NCBI GenBank assembly: GCA_011526045.1
Contig: WYBE01000068.1
Span: 1 to 64,000 of the forward strand
Origin: Nevskiales bacterium
GTDB lineage: Bacteria > Pseudomonadota > Gammaproteobacteria > Steroidobacterales > GCA-2729495
Length of the DNA stretch: 64,000 bases
Reading direction: 5' to 3'
Shown: piece after piece, positions 17,172-26,324 of the stretch
Numbering within the stretch: position 1 is the first letter of the stretch
How the letters are laid out: each line of letters starts with the position of its first letter
The notes under the pieces: generated by a model
Told to the model about the DNA's origin: nothing
Seen by the model: the letters and a program-made list of their open reading frames with translations, nothing else
Database searches by the model: none
Translations under genes and position numbers: made by a program

Positions 17172-20100
17172 ATGCCGCTGGGGGAGGTATCACTCGAGGA
17201 CCGGTATACCTGTACCGCGGGTCGCGTTTACCTCTCGGGCCTGCAGGCGCTGGTGCGCCTGCTGCTCGTGCAACGCCGGCGCGACATCGCCGCCGGACTC
17301 AACACCGCAGGCTACGTATCCGGTTACCGCGGTTCGCCGCTCGGAGGACTCGATCGGGAACTGTGGCGCGCCGGTGCACACCTGCAGGCGCACCATGTCC
17401 GCTTCCAGCCCGGCATCAACGAGGACCTGGCCGCGACCGCGATCTGGGGCAGCCAGCAGCTCAATCTTTTCCCGGAGGCCCGTTACGACGGAGTCTTCGC
17501 GCTGTGGTATGGCAAGGGGCCGGGCGTGGACCGCAGCGGCGACGTGTTCCGCCACGCCAATGCCGCGGGCACCTCGCGCCACGGCGGCGTGCTCGTGGTG
17601 GCAGGCGACGATCATGCGGCCCGTTCCTCGACCTTGCCGCACCAGAGCGAGCACAGCTTCATCGCCGCGATGATTCCCGTGCTGCACCCGGCCGGCGTGC
17701 AGGAACTGCTCGATTTTGGCGTCATCGGCTGGGCGATGTCGCGCTTCAGCGGGTGCTGGGTCGCGCTCAAGGCCACCGCCGAGCTGCTGGATTCGGCGGC
17801 GACGGTGGATGCCGATCCGCAACGGGTGGTGACCGTCGAACCCGCCGGCCTGCAACTGCCGGAAGGCGGCCTCGGCGTGCGATGGCCCGACTGGCCGCTG
17901 GAGCAGGAGCTGCGACTGCAGCGGCACAAAGTCTACGCTGCGCTCGCGTTTGCCGCCGCCAACCGTCTCGACCACGTCATCCTCGACAGCCCGCGGCCGC
18001 GTTTCGGAATCATCACCACCGGCAAGAGCTACCTCGACGTGCGACAGGCGCTCGCCGATCTCGGCATCGACGCAGGTATGGCCGCGGATGTCGGCCTGCG
18101 GCTCTACAAGGTGGGCATGCCCTGGCCGCTCGAGGAGAAGGGAGCGCGGGCCTTTGCACGCGGCCTCGAAGAGGTGCTCGTGGTCGAGGAGAAGCGGGGG
18201 ATCATCGAGAACCAGCTCCGCGCACAGCTCTACAACTGGGATCCGCAGGTCCGCCCCCGGGTGGTGGGCAAGTTCGACGAGGAGGGCAACTGGCTGCTGC
18301 CCGCCGCTGGTGAGCTGACCGCGGCGCATATTGCCCGCGTGATCGCCGCGCGGTTGCAACGCATCGCCGGTAGCGATCTCGTCGGGCAGCGCCTGGGCTC
18401 GCTCGTGCAGCCGGAGGCGCCGCCGGTGTTCATTGCCAGTGACCTGCGGCGCTTGCCGTATTTCTGTTCGGGTTGCCCGCACAACACATCGACGCGGGTG
18501 CCGGAAGGCAGCCGGGCGCTGGCCGGCATCGGCTGCCACTACATGGCGCTGTGGATGGACCGTTCCACCGCCACCTTCACCCAGATGGGGGGCGAGGGCG
18601 CAGCCTGGATCGGGCAGGCGCCGTTCACCGCGACAGGCCACGTATTCCAGAACCTTGGCGACGGGACTTACTTTCACTCCGGGCTGCTCGCGATCCGGGC
18701 CGCGATCGCGGCTGGCGTCAACATCACCTACAAGCTGCTCCTGAACCACGCGGTCGCCATGACCGGCGGCCAGCCGCTCGATGGTGCGCTGACTGCAAGG
18801 CATGTCGCGCAGCAGCTGCGCGCCGAGGGCGTGGACCGGATCGCGGTGGCGAGTGACCGGCGGTTGAGGCGCGGCGAGCGCTCCGGCTTTCCGCGAGGCG
18901 TGAGCTTCCACCTGCGTCGCGATCTGGAGGCCCTGCAACGCGAGTTGCGGGAGACGCGCGGCGTGTCGGTGCTGATCTACGACCAGATGTGCGCGGCCGA
19001 GAAGCGCCGGCAACGCAAGCGCGGGCGGCTGCCGGACGCGCCGGCGCGGGTGTTCATCAATGAGTGGGTGTGCGAGGGTTGCGGCGACTGCAACCGTGCT
19101 TCGAACTGCCTCTCGGTCGTGCCGCTGGAGACTGAGTTCGGCCGCAAGCGAACCATCGACCAGGACAGCTGCAACCAGGATTTCTCCTGCGTCGAGGGAT
19201 TCTGTCCGAGCTTCGTGACGGTGCGAGGGGCGCAGCTGCGGCGCACCGCCCTCGGCGCCGCCCCGGTCGCCGACCTGCCCGCGCCGACGCTGCGGGAACC
19301 CGACGGTCCCTACGGCATCGTGATCGCCGGTATCGGCGGCACCGGAGTCGTCACCATGAGCGCCATACTCGGTATGGCCGCGCACATGGATGGCCGCTGT
19401 GCCACCACCATCGACCAGACCGGTCTCGCGCAGAAGTTTGGCGCCGTGCTGAGCTACGTGCGTATCGCAGCGGGGGCGGAATCCCTGCACACGCCTCGCA
19501 TACCTGCCGGCAAGGCGGACCTGCTCATTGCCGCAGACCTGCTGGTCGGTGCCGGCGCCGAGGCGCTTGGCAAGCTCTCGGTGACGCGCAGCGCCGCGGT
19601 CGTGAATACGGACATCGCCATGCCGGCGACATTCATCCGCGAGCGCGACTTCGAGCTGCCGGACTGCGCGATGCGCGAGGCGATCGAGGAGGCAGTACGC
19701 CCCGACCAGGCCTGGTTCGTGCCGGCCTCGGCTCTCGCCAGGGCGCTGCTCGGTGACAGCATCGCGACCAATTGTTTCCTGCTCGGTTACGCCTGGCAGC
19801 GTAGCCTGCTGCCCGTCAGCGAGCGCGCGATCCTCGCGGCCATCACGCTGAACGACGTGGCGGTCGAGCGCAACCGCGAAGCCTTCGGCTGGGGACGGTG
19901 TGCGGCCCACGACGCATCGGCCGTCGCCGTGCAGGCCGGCACCGTGCCGGCGGTGCGGGGCCGCTCCAGCCTGAAGGCGACAGTGGCGCGCCGCGCCGGA
20001 TATCTGCAGGCCTACCAGGACGAAGGCTACGCGCATCGCTACGAGAACCTCGTGCAACTCGTGGAGCGCGCGGAACGCGGCCTCGTGGGCGAGGCGCCGT

Positions 20101-20612
20101 TGCCGCTCGCCGAGGCGGTGGCGCGCAATTACTTTCGCGTGCTCGCGTACAAGGACGAGTACGAGGTGGCACGCCTGTACATGCAGAGCGGGTTCCTCGA
20201 CGAGCTGCGTGGCCGCATGCAGGGCCGCCCGCGCCTTCGTTTCCATTTTGCACCACCGCTGCTCGCGCGACGCGATCCGGTGTCGGGTCGCCCCCGCAAG
20301 CGCGAGTTCGGCGCCTGGGTGCTGCCGCTCCTCGGCCTGCTGGCCCGATTGAGATTCCTGCGTGGATCGGCGCTCGACCCGTTCCGCTGGAGCGCTGACC
20401 GGCGCCTGGAACGCGAGCTGATCGCCTGGTACGAGTCGCTCCTGGAGGAAATCGTCCCGGGGCTGCGGCCCGGCAATCATGCGCTCGCGGTCGAGATTGC
20501 CTCGCTGCCCGACGCGATACGCGGCTACGGCCCGGTGAAGGCCGCGGCGGCGAGCGAGGCGCGAACACGCGAGGCTGCGCTGCTCAGCCGTTTTCGCACG
20601 CTCGGGGTGTAG
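17172..20612 (+). CDS. indolepyruvate/2-oxoacid ferredoxin oxidoreductase, fused single chain
   Basis: 1146 residues, the length of the fused alpha-gamma type enzyme. Residues 1-400 are the pyrimidine-binding half; the TPP half has GCPHNTST (Cys435) and GIGCHYMALWMDR. A ferredoxin-like cluster region starts at C634-x2-C637-x2-C640 (CEGCGDCNRASNC) with a second set in SCNQDFSCVEGFCPS. A gamma-type domain begins near residue 714 (GIVIAGIGGTGVVTMS). It oxidatively decarboxylates 2-oxoacids, typically aryl pyruvates from amino-acid breakdown, to acyl-CoA with reduction of ferredoxin in the cytoplasm. ATG 17172 is chosen; an upstream in-frame start adds 11 unsupported residues. It is convergent with an MFS gene 15 bases away. 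Confidence 0.93.
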   Translation: MPLGEVSLEDRYTCTAGRVYLSGLQALVRLLLVQRRRDIAAGLNTAGYVSGYRGSPLGGLDRELWRAGAHLQAHHVRFQPGINEDLAATAIWGSQQLNLFPEARYDGVFALWYGKGPGVDRSGDVFRHANAAGTSRHGGVLVVAGDDHAARSSTLPHQSEHSFIAAMIPVLHPAGVQELLDFGVIGWAMSRFSGCWVALKATAELLDSAATVDADPQRVVTVEPAGLQLPEGGLGVRWPDWPLEQELRLQRHKVYAALAFAAANRLDHVILDSPRPRFGIITTGKSYLDVRQALADLGIDAGMAADVGLRLYKVGMPWPLEEKGARAFARGLEEVLVVEEKRGIIENQLRAQLYNWDPQVRPRVVGKFDEEGNWLLPAAGELTAAHIARVIAARLQRIAGSDLVGQRLGSLVQPEAPPVFIASDLRRLPYFCSGCPHNTSTRVPEGSRALAGIGCHYMALWMDRSTATFTQMGGEGAAWIGQAPFTATGHVFQNLGDGTYFHSGLLAIRAAIAAGVNITYKLLLNHAVAMTGGQPLDGALTARHVAQQLRAEGVDRIAVASDRRLRRGERSGFPRGVSFHLRRDLEALQRELRETRGVSVLIYDQMCAAEKRRQRKRGRLPDAPARVFINEWVCEGCGDCNRASNCLSVVPLETEFGRKRTIDQDSCNQDFSCVEGFCPSFVTVRGAQLRRTALGAAPVADLPAPTLREPDGPYGIVIAGIGGTGVVTMSAILGMAAHMDGRCATTIDQTGLAQKFGAVLSYVRIAAGAESLHTPRIPAGKADLLIAADLLVGAGAEALGKLSVTRSAAVVNTDIAMPATFIRERDFELPDCAMREAIEEAVRPDQAWFVPASALARALLGDSIATNCFLLGYAWQRSLLPVSERAILAAITLNDVAVERNREAFGWGRCAAHDASAVAVQAGTVPAVRGRSSLKATVARRAGYLQAYQDEGYAHRYENLVQLVERAERGLVGEAPLPLAEAVARNYFRVLAYKDEYEVARLYMQSGFLDELRGRMQGRPRLRFHFAPPLLARRDPVSGRPRKREFGAWVLPLLGLLARLRFLRGSALDPFRWSADRRLERELIAWYESLLEEIVPGLRPGNHALAVEIASLPDAIRGYGPVKAAAASEARTREAALLSRFRTLGV

Positions 20613-20627
20613 GAGCGGGCCGCGCTG

Positions 20628-22013
20628 CTACCGGTCCGCGGTTTCGTCGCTCCACTCCTCCGCCTCGATCACGCCGGCCCGATACAAAGACAGGTTGGCG
20701 CCGAGAAAGCCGAGTGCCGCCACGCCTGCCGCGCTGCTGACGACCGCGATTGAATATCGCAACGAAGCCGCGTCGCCGAAGCCGTAATCGGTGACGAGCG
20801 CGACCGCGGTGGGACCGAGCGTCAGGCCGAGCGCGTTGATCACGAAGTAATAGATCGCGGTGATCTGGCCGCGCATCTGGTTCGGCGTGATCATCATGAG
20901 TGCAGCCGAGCCGGTCGCCGTGATGATGGCACCCCCCAGCGTGGCGGGAATGAGGAGCGCCAGCGCCAGGGTGGGCCCCGGCATCAGCGGCGCGAGGATG
21001 GAGGCCGGTACGAACACTGCCACTGCGGTAACCAGGCAGGTGCGCATCAGGCCGTCCTTGTAGCCACGCGCGTACAGCCAGTCGGCGGCCCAGCCGCCGA
21101 AGTTCACGCCGATCGGGCCGAAGATCAGCGTCACGAGGCCGTAGGCATAGCCCGCCTGCGGGATGCTCCAGTCCCAGGAGCGCACGAACATGGTCGGAAT
21201 CCAGAAGAAAAAAGCGTAGCCGATCACGGTCACCACCGACATGCCGAGGAAGTGCGTGGCGTAGGTCTTCCAGCGTTGCCCGAGGAAGCGCAGCGTCGCG
21301 GCGACCGGCAGCTCCTCGCTCGTCGTACCGTCGGGTGTTTCCATGCGGATGCGGTCGCGGCGCGCGGGCTCGCGCACCGTTGCCATGAGCGCAGCGACGA
21401 CCAGTCCCGGCAGGCCGACGAACAGGAACACCATCTGCCAGGGGCGCAGTTCGCCGACCACCGGCAGCACCAGTGCTGGAGCGTCGGTGGCGAAGGCGAT
21501 CGCCCATGCACCCACGATGTTGGCGATGCCGACGCCGAGCGACACACCCATGGTGTAGAAGCTGATTGCACGCCCGCGCTTGCGCCGCGGGAAGTAATCG
21601 CTGATGAGCGACAGCGCACTCGGATTGAGCGTCGCCTCACCGACGCCGACCCCGACGCGGGCGAGGAACAGCTGCCAGTAGTTGCGGGCGAGCCCGCACG
21701 CGGCGGTCATGAAGCACCAGATCGTTACGCCCCAGGCGATGATCGCGCGACGGCTGCGCCGGTCGACCAGTCGACCGATGGGAATGCCGAGCACGGTGTA
21801 GAACAGCGCAAAGGCAAGGCCGCCGACGAGGCTGACCTGCGTGTCGCTGAGCGCGAGATCGGCGCGGATCGGCTCGATCAGGAGCGCAAATATCTGCCGG
21901 TCGAGAAAAGACACGACGTAGCCGAGGGTCAGCACGACCACGACGTACCAGCCGTAGGCCGGGTGCGGGTAACGGTTCTCCCCGGCGCGGTGCGCCGCTT
22001 CGGTGTCGTTCAT
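20628..22013 (-). CDS. MFS transporter, spinster-like
   Basis: 461 residues with 12 predicted membrane helices and MFS motif A (GRLVDRRSRRAIIAWG) after helix 2, plus SFLDRQIFALLIEPI in helix 1, as in spinster-type carriers that move organic acids and lipid-like compounds. GGGGAG ten bases upstream supports ATG 22013. It follows the flavocytochrome gene by 48 bases on the same strand, so import of the flavocytochrome substrate or export of its product is a reasonable guess. Confidence 0.9.
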   Translation of the reverse strand: MNDTEAAHRAGENRYPHPAYGWYVVVVLTLGYVVSFLDRQIFALLIEPIRADLALSDTQVSLVGGLAFALFYTVLGIPIGRLVDRRSRRAIIAWGVTIWCFMTAACGLARNYWQLFLARVGVGVGEATLNPSALSLISDYFPRRKRGRAISFYTMGVSLGVGIANIVGAWAIAFATDAPALVLPVVGELRPWQMVFLFVGLPGLVVAALMATVREPARRDRIRMETPDGTTSEELPVAATLRFLGQRWKTYATHFLGMSVVTVIGYAFFFWIPTMFVRSWDWSIPQAGYAYGLVTLIFGPIGVNFGGWAADWLYARGYKDGLMRTCLVTAVAVFVPASILAPLMPGPTLALALLIPATLGGAIITATGSAALMMITPNQMRGQITAIYYFVINALGLTLGPTAVALVTDYGFGDAASLRYSIAVVSSAAGVAALGFLGANLSLYRAGVIEAEEWSDETADR

Positions 22014-22061
22014 CGTTGGCGTTCTCCCCGGTGCGGCCGCGTGGCGGGCCGCCCGCCCCGA

Positions 22062-23858
22062 TCAATGGCAGCGCGTGCAGCTCTCGAGTCGTGCGAGCCG
22101 CTGCTCCCGGCTCGTCGTGGGCGCCGGCGGCCAGGATGCGGTGTGGCAACTCTCGCAGGTCGCGTCGCGCTCCACGACCAGTTGGTGCGAGACCTCGAAA
22201 TGCCAGTACCCGGCGCGCTTGCGCCGGAGCAGGTCCGGCAGGCCGGCGGCCGCGCGACGCAGGGCGGCCGCTGCCTCGCCAGTCGCCCGGACCTCTGGCG
22301 TGGCCGATGCGGCGAGCGGTGGCTGACCGGGCTGCGGGGCGCCGAGGGCCAGGATGGCAGCGCCGCGTCCGGCAATGCGACCCATCATGACGGCCGGACC
22401 GAGGAAGGTGCCGGATCCGTCGTTGCGGCCATTGATGCCCGCTGCGCCCGTGACTTCACCGGCGGCGAACAGGCCGCGGATGAGTTGTCCGGCGCCACCC
22501 AGCACGCGCGCCTCGTGGTCCACGACGAGGCCGCCCAGGCTCCTGGCGGACATCGGGAAGAGTTGAATCGCGTAGAACGGCGGCTGGCGGATCGGGGGCG
22601 GGCCCGGGCCGGAGGTGCCGGGCCCCATGCGGCCGAAATCGGTGTCCATTCCCTGCTCGACGAAGCGGTTGAAGCGACGCACGGTCTCCGTGAGCGCATC
22701 GGGGGGCAGGCCCGCAGCCTCCGCCAGCGCCTCGATGCTGTCGCTCCGCTTGACGAGCGCCGGGTTGTCGAGAATCTCGCTGCGTATCGTCTGCGGCGTG
22801 AGCCAGGCGGCACCGCGGATCGACAGTTGCTGCACGCCCTGCGCGTCGAACACGAGCCAGTGCGTGCCACCCGGGGCGCCGCGCAGTACCGCGAGCGTCG
22901 TGACCTTGCCCGGGGCGGCTTCATTGGTGAAGCGCCGGCCCGTCGAATCGACCCAGATGGCGGCAGGGTTGTCGAGCAACAAGCCACGGTCTGCGGTCTG
23001 CTGGCGTGGATCGGGCAGCCCGTTGACGACAGTCACCTGGTGATCGAGGCGCCCGAGGGCGGCGCCAAAAGGCTCGGCGAGCTTCAGGCCGCCTCCGGTC
23101 GCGAAGGCGCCGGCGCCGATCAGAATGCGCGTTGGCAGGGGCAAGGTCTCGTCCCAGGCGCTGCGCACCATCGCGAGGCTTCCCTGGTAACCGCCGGTAG
23201 CGATGATGACGGCGGGCGCGCGGTAGAGCCGCTCGCCGCGGCTGCGCGTGCGCACGGTACGCACGCCGGCGATCTGCCCGTCCCGGCGCAGGATGCCGGT
23301 GACTTCGGTGTTCGGCAGGAGTTCGATGCGCTCGCGTTGCAGGACGGCGCGGATCAGCGGTATCACCGCATGGGATGCGCCGGCCCGCGTGAAGTGGAGG
23401 CGCGGCACGGTGTCCTCCGGGGCATCGCGCAGCGCCGTGAACTTCACGCCCAGGCTGGTGAGCCAGTCGTAGACCTGTTCGCGCGAGTTCTCCGCATAGG
23501 CCCGCACCCACCATGCATCCGCGTCTTCCCCCCGGGCCATGAAATCGCGAAAGGCGATCTCGGGTGCGTCGCGGAACCCCTTCAGTCGTTGCAGCGGCGT
23601 GTCCACCAGTGCAATGCCTTCAGCCATCACGGCGTGGCCACCGGCGACCGAGTTGCCGTCGATCAGCAGGACGCGCGCGCCGTGGCTTTCCGCTTCCAGC
23701 GCGGCCGCAAGGCCGGCAATGCCGGCACCGATGACGATCACATCGGCGTCGTTACCGGACAGCGGCGGCGGTTCGCAGGCGGTGAGAGCGAGCGCGAGCA
23801 GCGCAAGTGCACCGCGCGCGACATGGCTGAAGTGACGACATTGGCGTGGGCGTGACAA
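22062..23858 (-). CDS. FAD-dependent reductase with C-terminal heme c motifs (flavocytochrome)
   Basis: 598 residues. A lipobox-like LTAC (Cys28) suggests a membrane-anchored periplasmic protein. Residues about 36-70 are an FAD-binding dinucleotide fold (DVIVIGAGIAGLAAALEAE), and the rest matches the fumarate reductase/urocanate reductase flavoprotein family (GNSVAGGHAVMAEGI; AAGEVTGAAGINGRNDGSG). The end carries two heme c motifs, CESCH at 568-572 and CTRCH at 594-598, the second being the last residues of the protein. It should pass electrons from a c-type donor to an organic acceptor in the periplasm. Most relatives carry hemes at the N-terminus. The start is a TTG without a clear ribosome binding site and may be wrong by a few residues. 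Confidence 0.86.
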   Translation of the reverse strand: MSRPRQCRHFSHVARGALALLALALTACEPPPLSGNDADVIVIGAGIAGLAAALEAESHGARVLLIDGNSVAGGHAVMAEGIALVDTPLQRLKGFRDAPEIAFRDFMARGEDADAWWVRAYAENSREQVYDWLTSLGVKFTALRDAPEDTVPRLHFTRAGASHAVIPLIRAVLQRERIELLPNTEVTGILRRDGQIAGVRTVRTRSRGERLYRAPAVIIATGGYQGSLAMVRSAWDETLPLPTRILIGAGAFATGGGLKLAEPFGAALGRLDHQVTVVNGLPDPRQQTADRGLLLDNPAAIWVDSTGRRFTNEAAPGKVTTLAVLRGAPGGTHWLVFDAQGVQQLSIRGAAWLTPQTIRSEILDNPALVKRSDSIEALAEAAGLPPDALTETVRRFNRFVEQGMDTDFGRMGPGTSGPGPPPIRQPPFYAIQLFPMSARSLGGLVVDHEARVLGGAGQLIRGLFAAGEVTGAAGINGRNDGSGTFLGPAVMMGRIAGRGAAILALGAPQPGQPPLAASATPEVRATGEAAAALRRAAAGLPDLLRRKRAGYWHFEVSHQLVVERDATCESCHTASWPPAPTTSREQRLARLESCTRCH

Positions 23859-23896
23859 TAGCGGTTGCCTGGACCGGGGCGCTGACCGGTGGCCAG

Positions 23897-23902
23897 TATA
23901 CT
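23897..23902 (+). promoter_or_regulatory. possible -10 TATACT upstream of molybdenum hydroxylase gene
   Basis: TATACT ends 12 bases before the start codon at 23915, in the 56-bp gap between divergent genes. No convincing -35 is present at the right distance. Confidence 0.3.
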
Positions 23903-23914
23903 AGCGGCCGCATC

Positions 23915-26200
23915 ATGGCGATTTCCCGCAGAGCAATCCTCGTCAGCGGTCTTGCGACCGGTGGCGGCCTCGTCGTCTGGGCATTCTGGCGCGGCCTCGA
24001 TGACGGCCAGGCGGCCCGGAAGTTCGCGCGCAGCACACCGGACGCCGTCGCGCTGAACGGCTGGGTGAAGATCGAGCCGAACGGCGTGGTGGTCTGCGGC
24101 GTGCATCGTGCCGAGATGGGCCAGGGCATCAGCACCGCCGTGCCGATGCTGATCGCGGAGGAACTCGATGTGGACTGGGAGCAGGTGCGCTTCGAGTTCA
24201 CTCCGGTCGATCGGGACTACTACAATTTCGGGGTCCTGATGCGCGGGCAGCCTTTCGGCGACACCGCAGGACGGCCGCTGGCGCAACTCGGCGAGCGGGC
24301 CGCGCGCGCGGCACTGCACGCCATCGGCATGTCGATCACCATCAGCAGCGCGAGCGTGGTGGATGCCTGGGACACCGTACGCCTTGCGGCGGCGCAGGCA
24401 CGCGCGCTGCTCCTTGCCGCGGCTGCCCGTCGCTGGGGCGTGCCGGCGGAGCGGCTCGAGACGCTGCACGGCCAGGTGCTGGACCGTGCCGGTGGCCGCA
24501 GTGCCGGTTATGGCGAGCTCGTGGCGGCCGCCGCCACCGGGACTCCGCCCGCCGCAGTCAGGCCGAAGGATCCGGCGGCTTTTCGGCTGCTCGGCCGTTC
24601 GCCACCGCGGTTGGATCTGCCGGCGAAGGTGACCGGCAGCGCGGCTTTCGGGGTCGACGCTGTACTGCCCGATCAGCTCTTCGCCACCGTACGACACAGT
24701 CCGCTGCTCAACACCCGCGTCGCGGGCATCGACAACCTGGCAGAAGTGTCCGGCATGCGCGGCGTCGAGGGCGTCGTGCGCCTCGGCGACCGGGCGGTCG
24801 CGGTGGTGGCGCGCGACACCTGGTCGGCGCTGCGCGGAGCCGCGCGCCTGTCCCTCCGGAGCGAGCCCTCCGACCGGCGGGTGCCGGACAGTGAATCCAT
24901 CATGGCGGAGTGGCGCGAGGCGCAGGACGATGCGGTGGTCTTTCGCGACGAGGGCGATGCGGCCGCAGGGCTCGCAACGACCGGCCTTCATGCGGAGGCG
25001 GCCTTCGAACTGCCGTACCTCGCGCACCTGTGCATGGAGCCGATGAGTTGCGCCGCGCGGGTCGGGCGCGACGAGGTGACGGTGTGGGCGCCGACGCAGG
25101 CGCTGAGCCTCGCGCGGGATGTCGCCGCGGAGGTGGCGGGCGTCGCAGCCGACCGCGTGACCGTGCATCGCACGTTTCTCGGCGGTGGCTTTGGCCGGCG
25201 CGCCGAGGTGGATTTCGTCGCCCACGCGGTCGGGGCGGCGATGGCCTTCCCGGGGCGCCCCGTCAAGCTGGTCTTTTCGCGCGAGGAAGACGTGCGTGCC
25301 GACATGTACCGGCCGGCTGCTTTCGCGCGCGTGCGCGGCGCGCTCGATGAGCGCGGGCGCATCCACACGCTCGACTACCAGCTGGTGTCACAGTCCGTAA
25401 TGGCCAGCTTCTTCAGGCGTACGCCGACGCCGCGCGGCGGAGACCCGCGCAAGGATGCCGGTGCGCTTGCCGGTGCCCTTGGCTTCATCTACGGCGGCGT
25501 TGCGAACCTGCGCATTGCCTTCCTGCCGCGCGACCCGGGCGTCCCGGTCGGGTACTGGCGCAGTGTCGGCAGTTCGCACAATTGCTTCGCCGTGGAGTCG
25601 TTCATGGATGAGCTCGCGGCGCTGGCCGGCCAGGATCCGGTCGCATTTCGTCTGGCGCACCTCGAGGGGCGGCCCGCGCACCAGGCCGTGCTGCGCGAGG
25701 TTGCGCGGCGCGCCGGCTGGGGCGGGCAGATCGCTGCCGGCCGCGGTCGCGGCGTGGCCTTGATCGAAAGCCATGACAGCATCGTCGCCCAGGTGGTGGA
25801 GGTCGTCGCGCAGGAGCGCGGCGAGATCAGCGTGGAGCGTGTCACCTGCGTGATCGACCCGCGTACGGTGATTCACCCTGACACGGTCATCGCACAAATG
25901 CAGGGTGCCATCGTCGACGGATTGGCGGCGGCGCTGTACGGCGGAATCACCATTCGTGGTGGCGCGGTAGAGCAGGGCAACTTCGATGACTGCCGCTTCC
26001 TGCGCCTCAGCGATACGCCGTCGATTGACGTCCACCTGTTGCCCCAGGGCGGGCGACCCGGCGGGGTGGGCGAGCCGGGGTTGCCCGCGGTGGCGCCGGC
26101 GCTCGCCAACGCGATTTTCGCCGCGACCGGCCAGCGCGTTCGGCGCCTGCCTATTGCCGGTTTTCGTCCGACCGGGGTGGCTTCTGATCGTCGTCCATGA
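23915..26200 (+). CDS. molybdenum hydroxylase large subunit, isoquinoline 1-oxidoreductase beta (IorB)-like
   Basis: 761 residues starting with a twin-arginine signal (AISRRAILVSG), so it is exported folded to the periplasm. Moco-binding family signatures include VHRAEMGQGISTAVPMLIAEELD, TFLGGGFGRRAEVDF and the C-terminal GEPGLPAVAPALANAIFAATG. Such enzymes oxidise aldehydes or N-heterocycles with water. The usual small [2Fe-2S] subunit (IorA) and cytochrome c partner are not beside it. ATG 23915 begins right at the Tat motif. The gene is divergent from the flavocytochrome and overlaps ccoS by 50 bases at the 3' ends (convergent). Confidence 0.9.
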   Translation: MAISRRAILVSGLATGGGLVVWAFWRGLDDGQAARKFARSTPDAVALNGWVKIEPNGVVVCGVHRAEMGQGISTAVPMLIAEELDVDWEQVRFEFTPVDRDYYNFGVLMRGQPFGDTAGRPLAQLGERAARAALHAIGMSITISSASVVDAWDTVRLAAAQARALLLAAAARRWGVPAERLETLHGQVLDRAGGRSAGYGELVAAAATGTPPAAVRPKDPAAFRLLGRSPPRLDLPAKVTGSAAFGVDAVLPDQLFATVRHSPLLNTRVAGIDNLAEVSGMRGVEGVVRLGDRAVAVVARDTWSALRGAARLSLRSEPSDRRVPDSESIMAEWREAQDDAVVFRDEGDAAAGLATTGLHAEAAFELPYLAHLCMEPMSCAARVGRDEVTVWAPTQALSLARDVAAEVAGVAADRVTVHRTFLGGGFGRRAEVDFVAHAVGAAMAFPGRPVKLVFSREEDVRADMYRPAAFARVRGALDERGRIHTLDYQLVSQSVMASFFRRTPTPRGGDPRKDAGALAGALGFIYGGVANLRIAFLPRDPGVPVGYWRSVGSSHNCFAVESFMDELAALAGQDPVAFRLAHLEGRPAHQAVLREVARRAGWGGQIAAGRGRGVALIESHDSIVAQVVEVVAQERGEISVERVTCVIDPRTVIHPDTVIAQMQGAIVDGLAAALYGGITIRGGAVEQGNFDDCRFLRLSDTPSIDVHLLPQGGRPGGVGEPGLPAVAPALANAIFAATGQRVRRLPIAGFRPTGVASDRRP

Positions 26201-26324
26201 GGATGCGCCAGGCCGGCGACTCCAGGTCGTCGAACTGCCCGCCGCGGGCAGCCCAGAAGAAGGCCAGTACCGCAGCGATGAGCAGCACCAGGCCGAGCGG
26301 GATCAGGATGAAAAGAATGCTCAT
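26151..26324 (-). CDS. ccoS: cbb3 oxidase maturation protein CcoS
   Basis: 57 residues: one membrane helix (residues 3-24), then FFWAARGGQFDDLESPAWRIL, the diagnostic CcoS/FixS stretch. It is needed to insert copper and heme cofactors into cbb3 oxidase. It overlaps ccoI as ATGA and closes the cco cluster. Its 3' end overlaps the convergent molybdenum hydroxylase gene by 50 bases. Confidence 0.93.
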   Translation of the reverse strand: MSILFILIPLGLVLLIAAVLAFFWAARGGQFDDLESPAWRILMDDDQKPPRSDENRQ

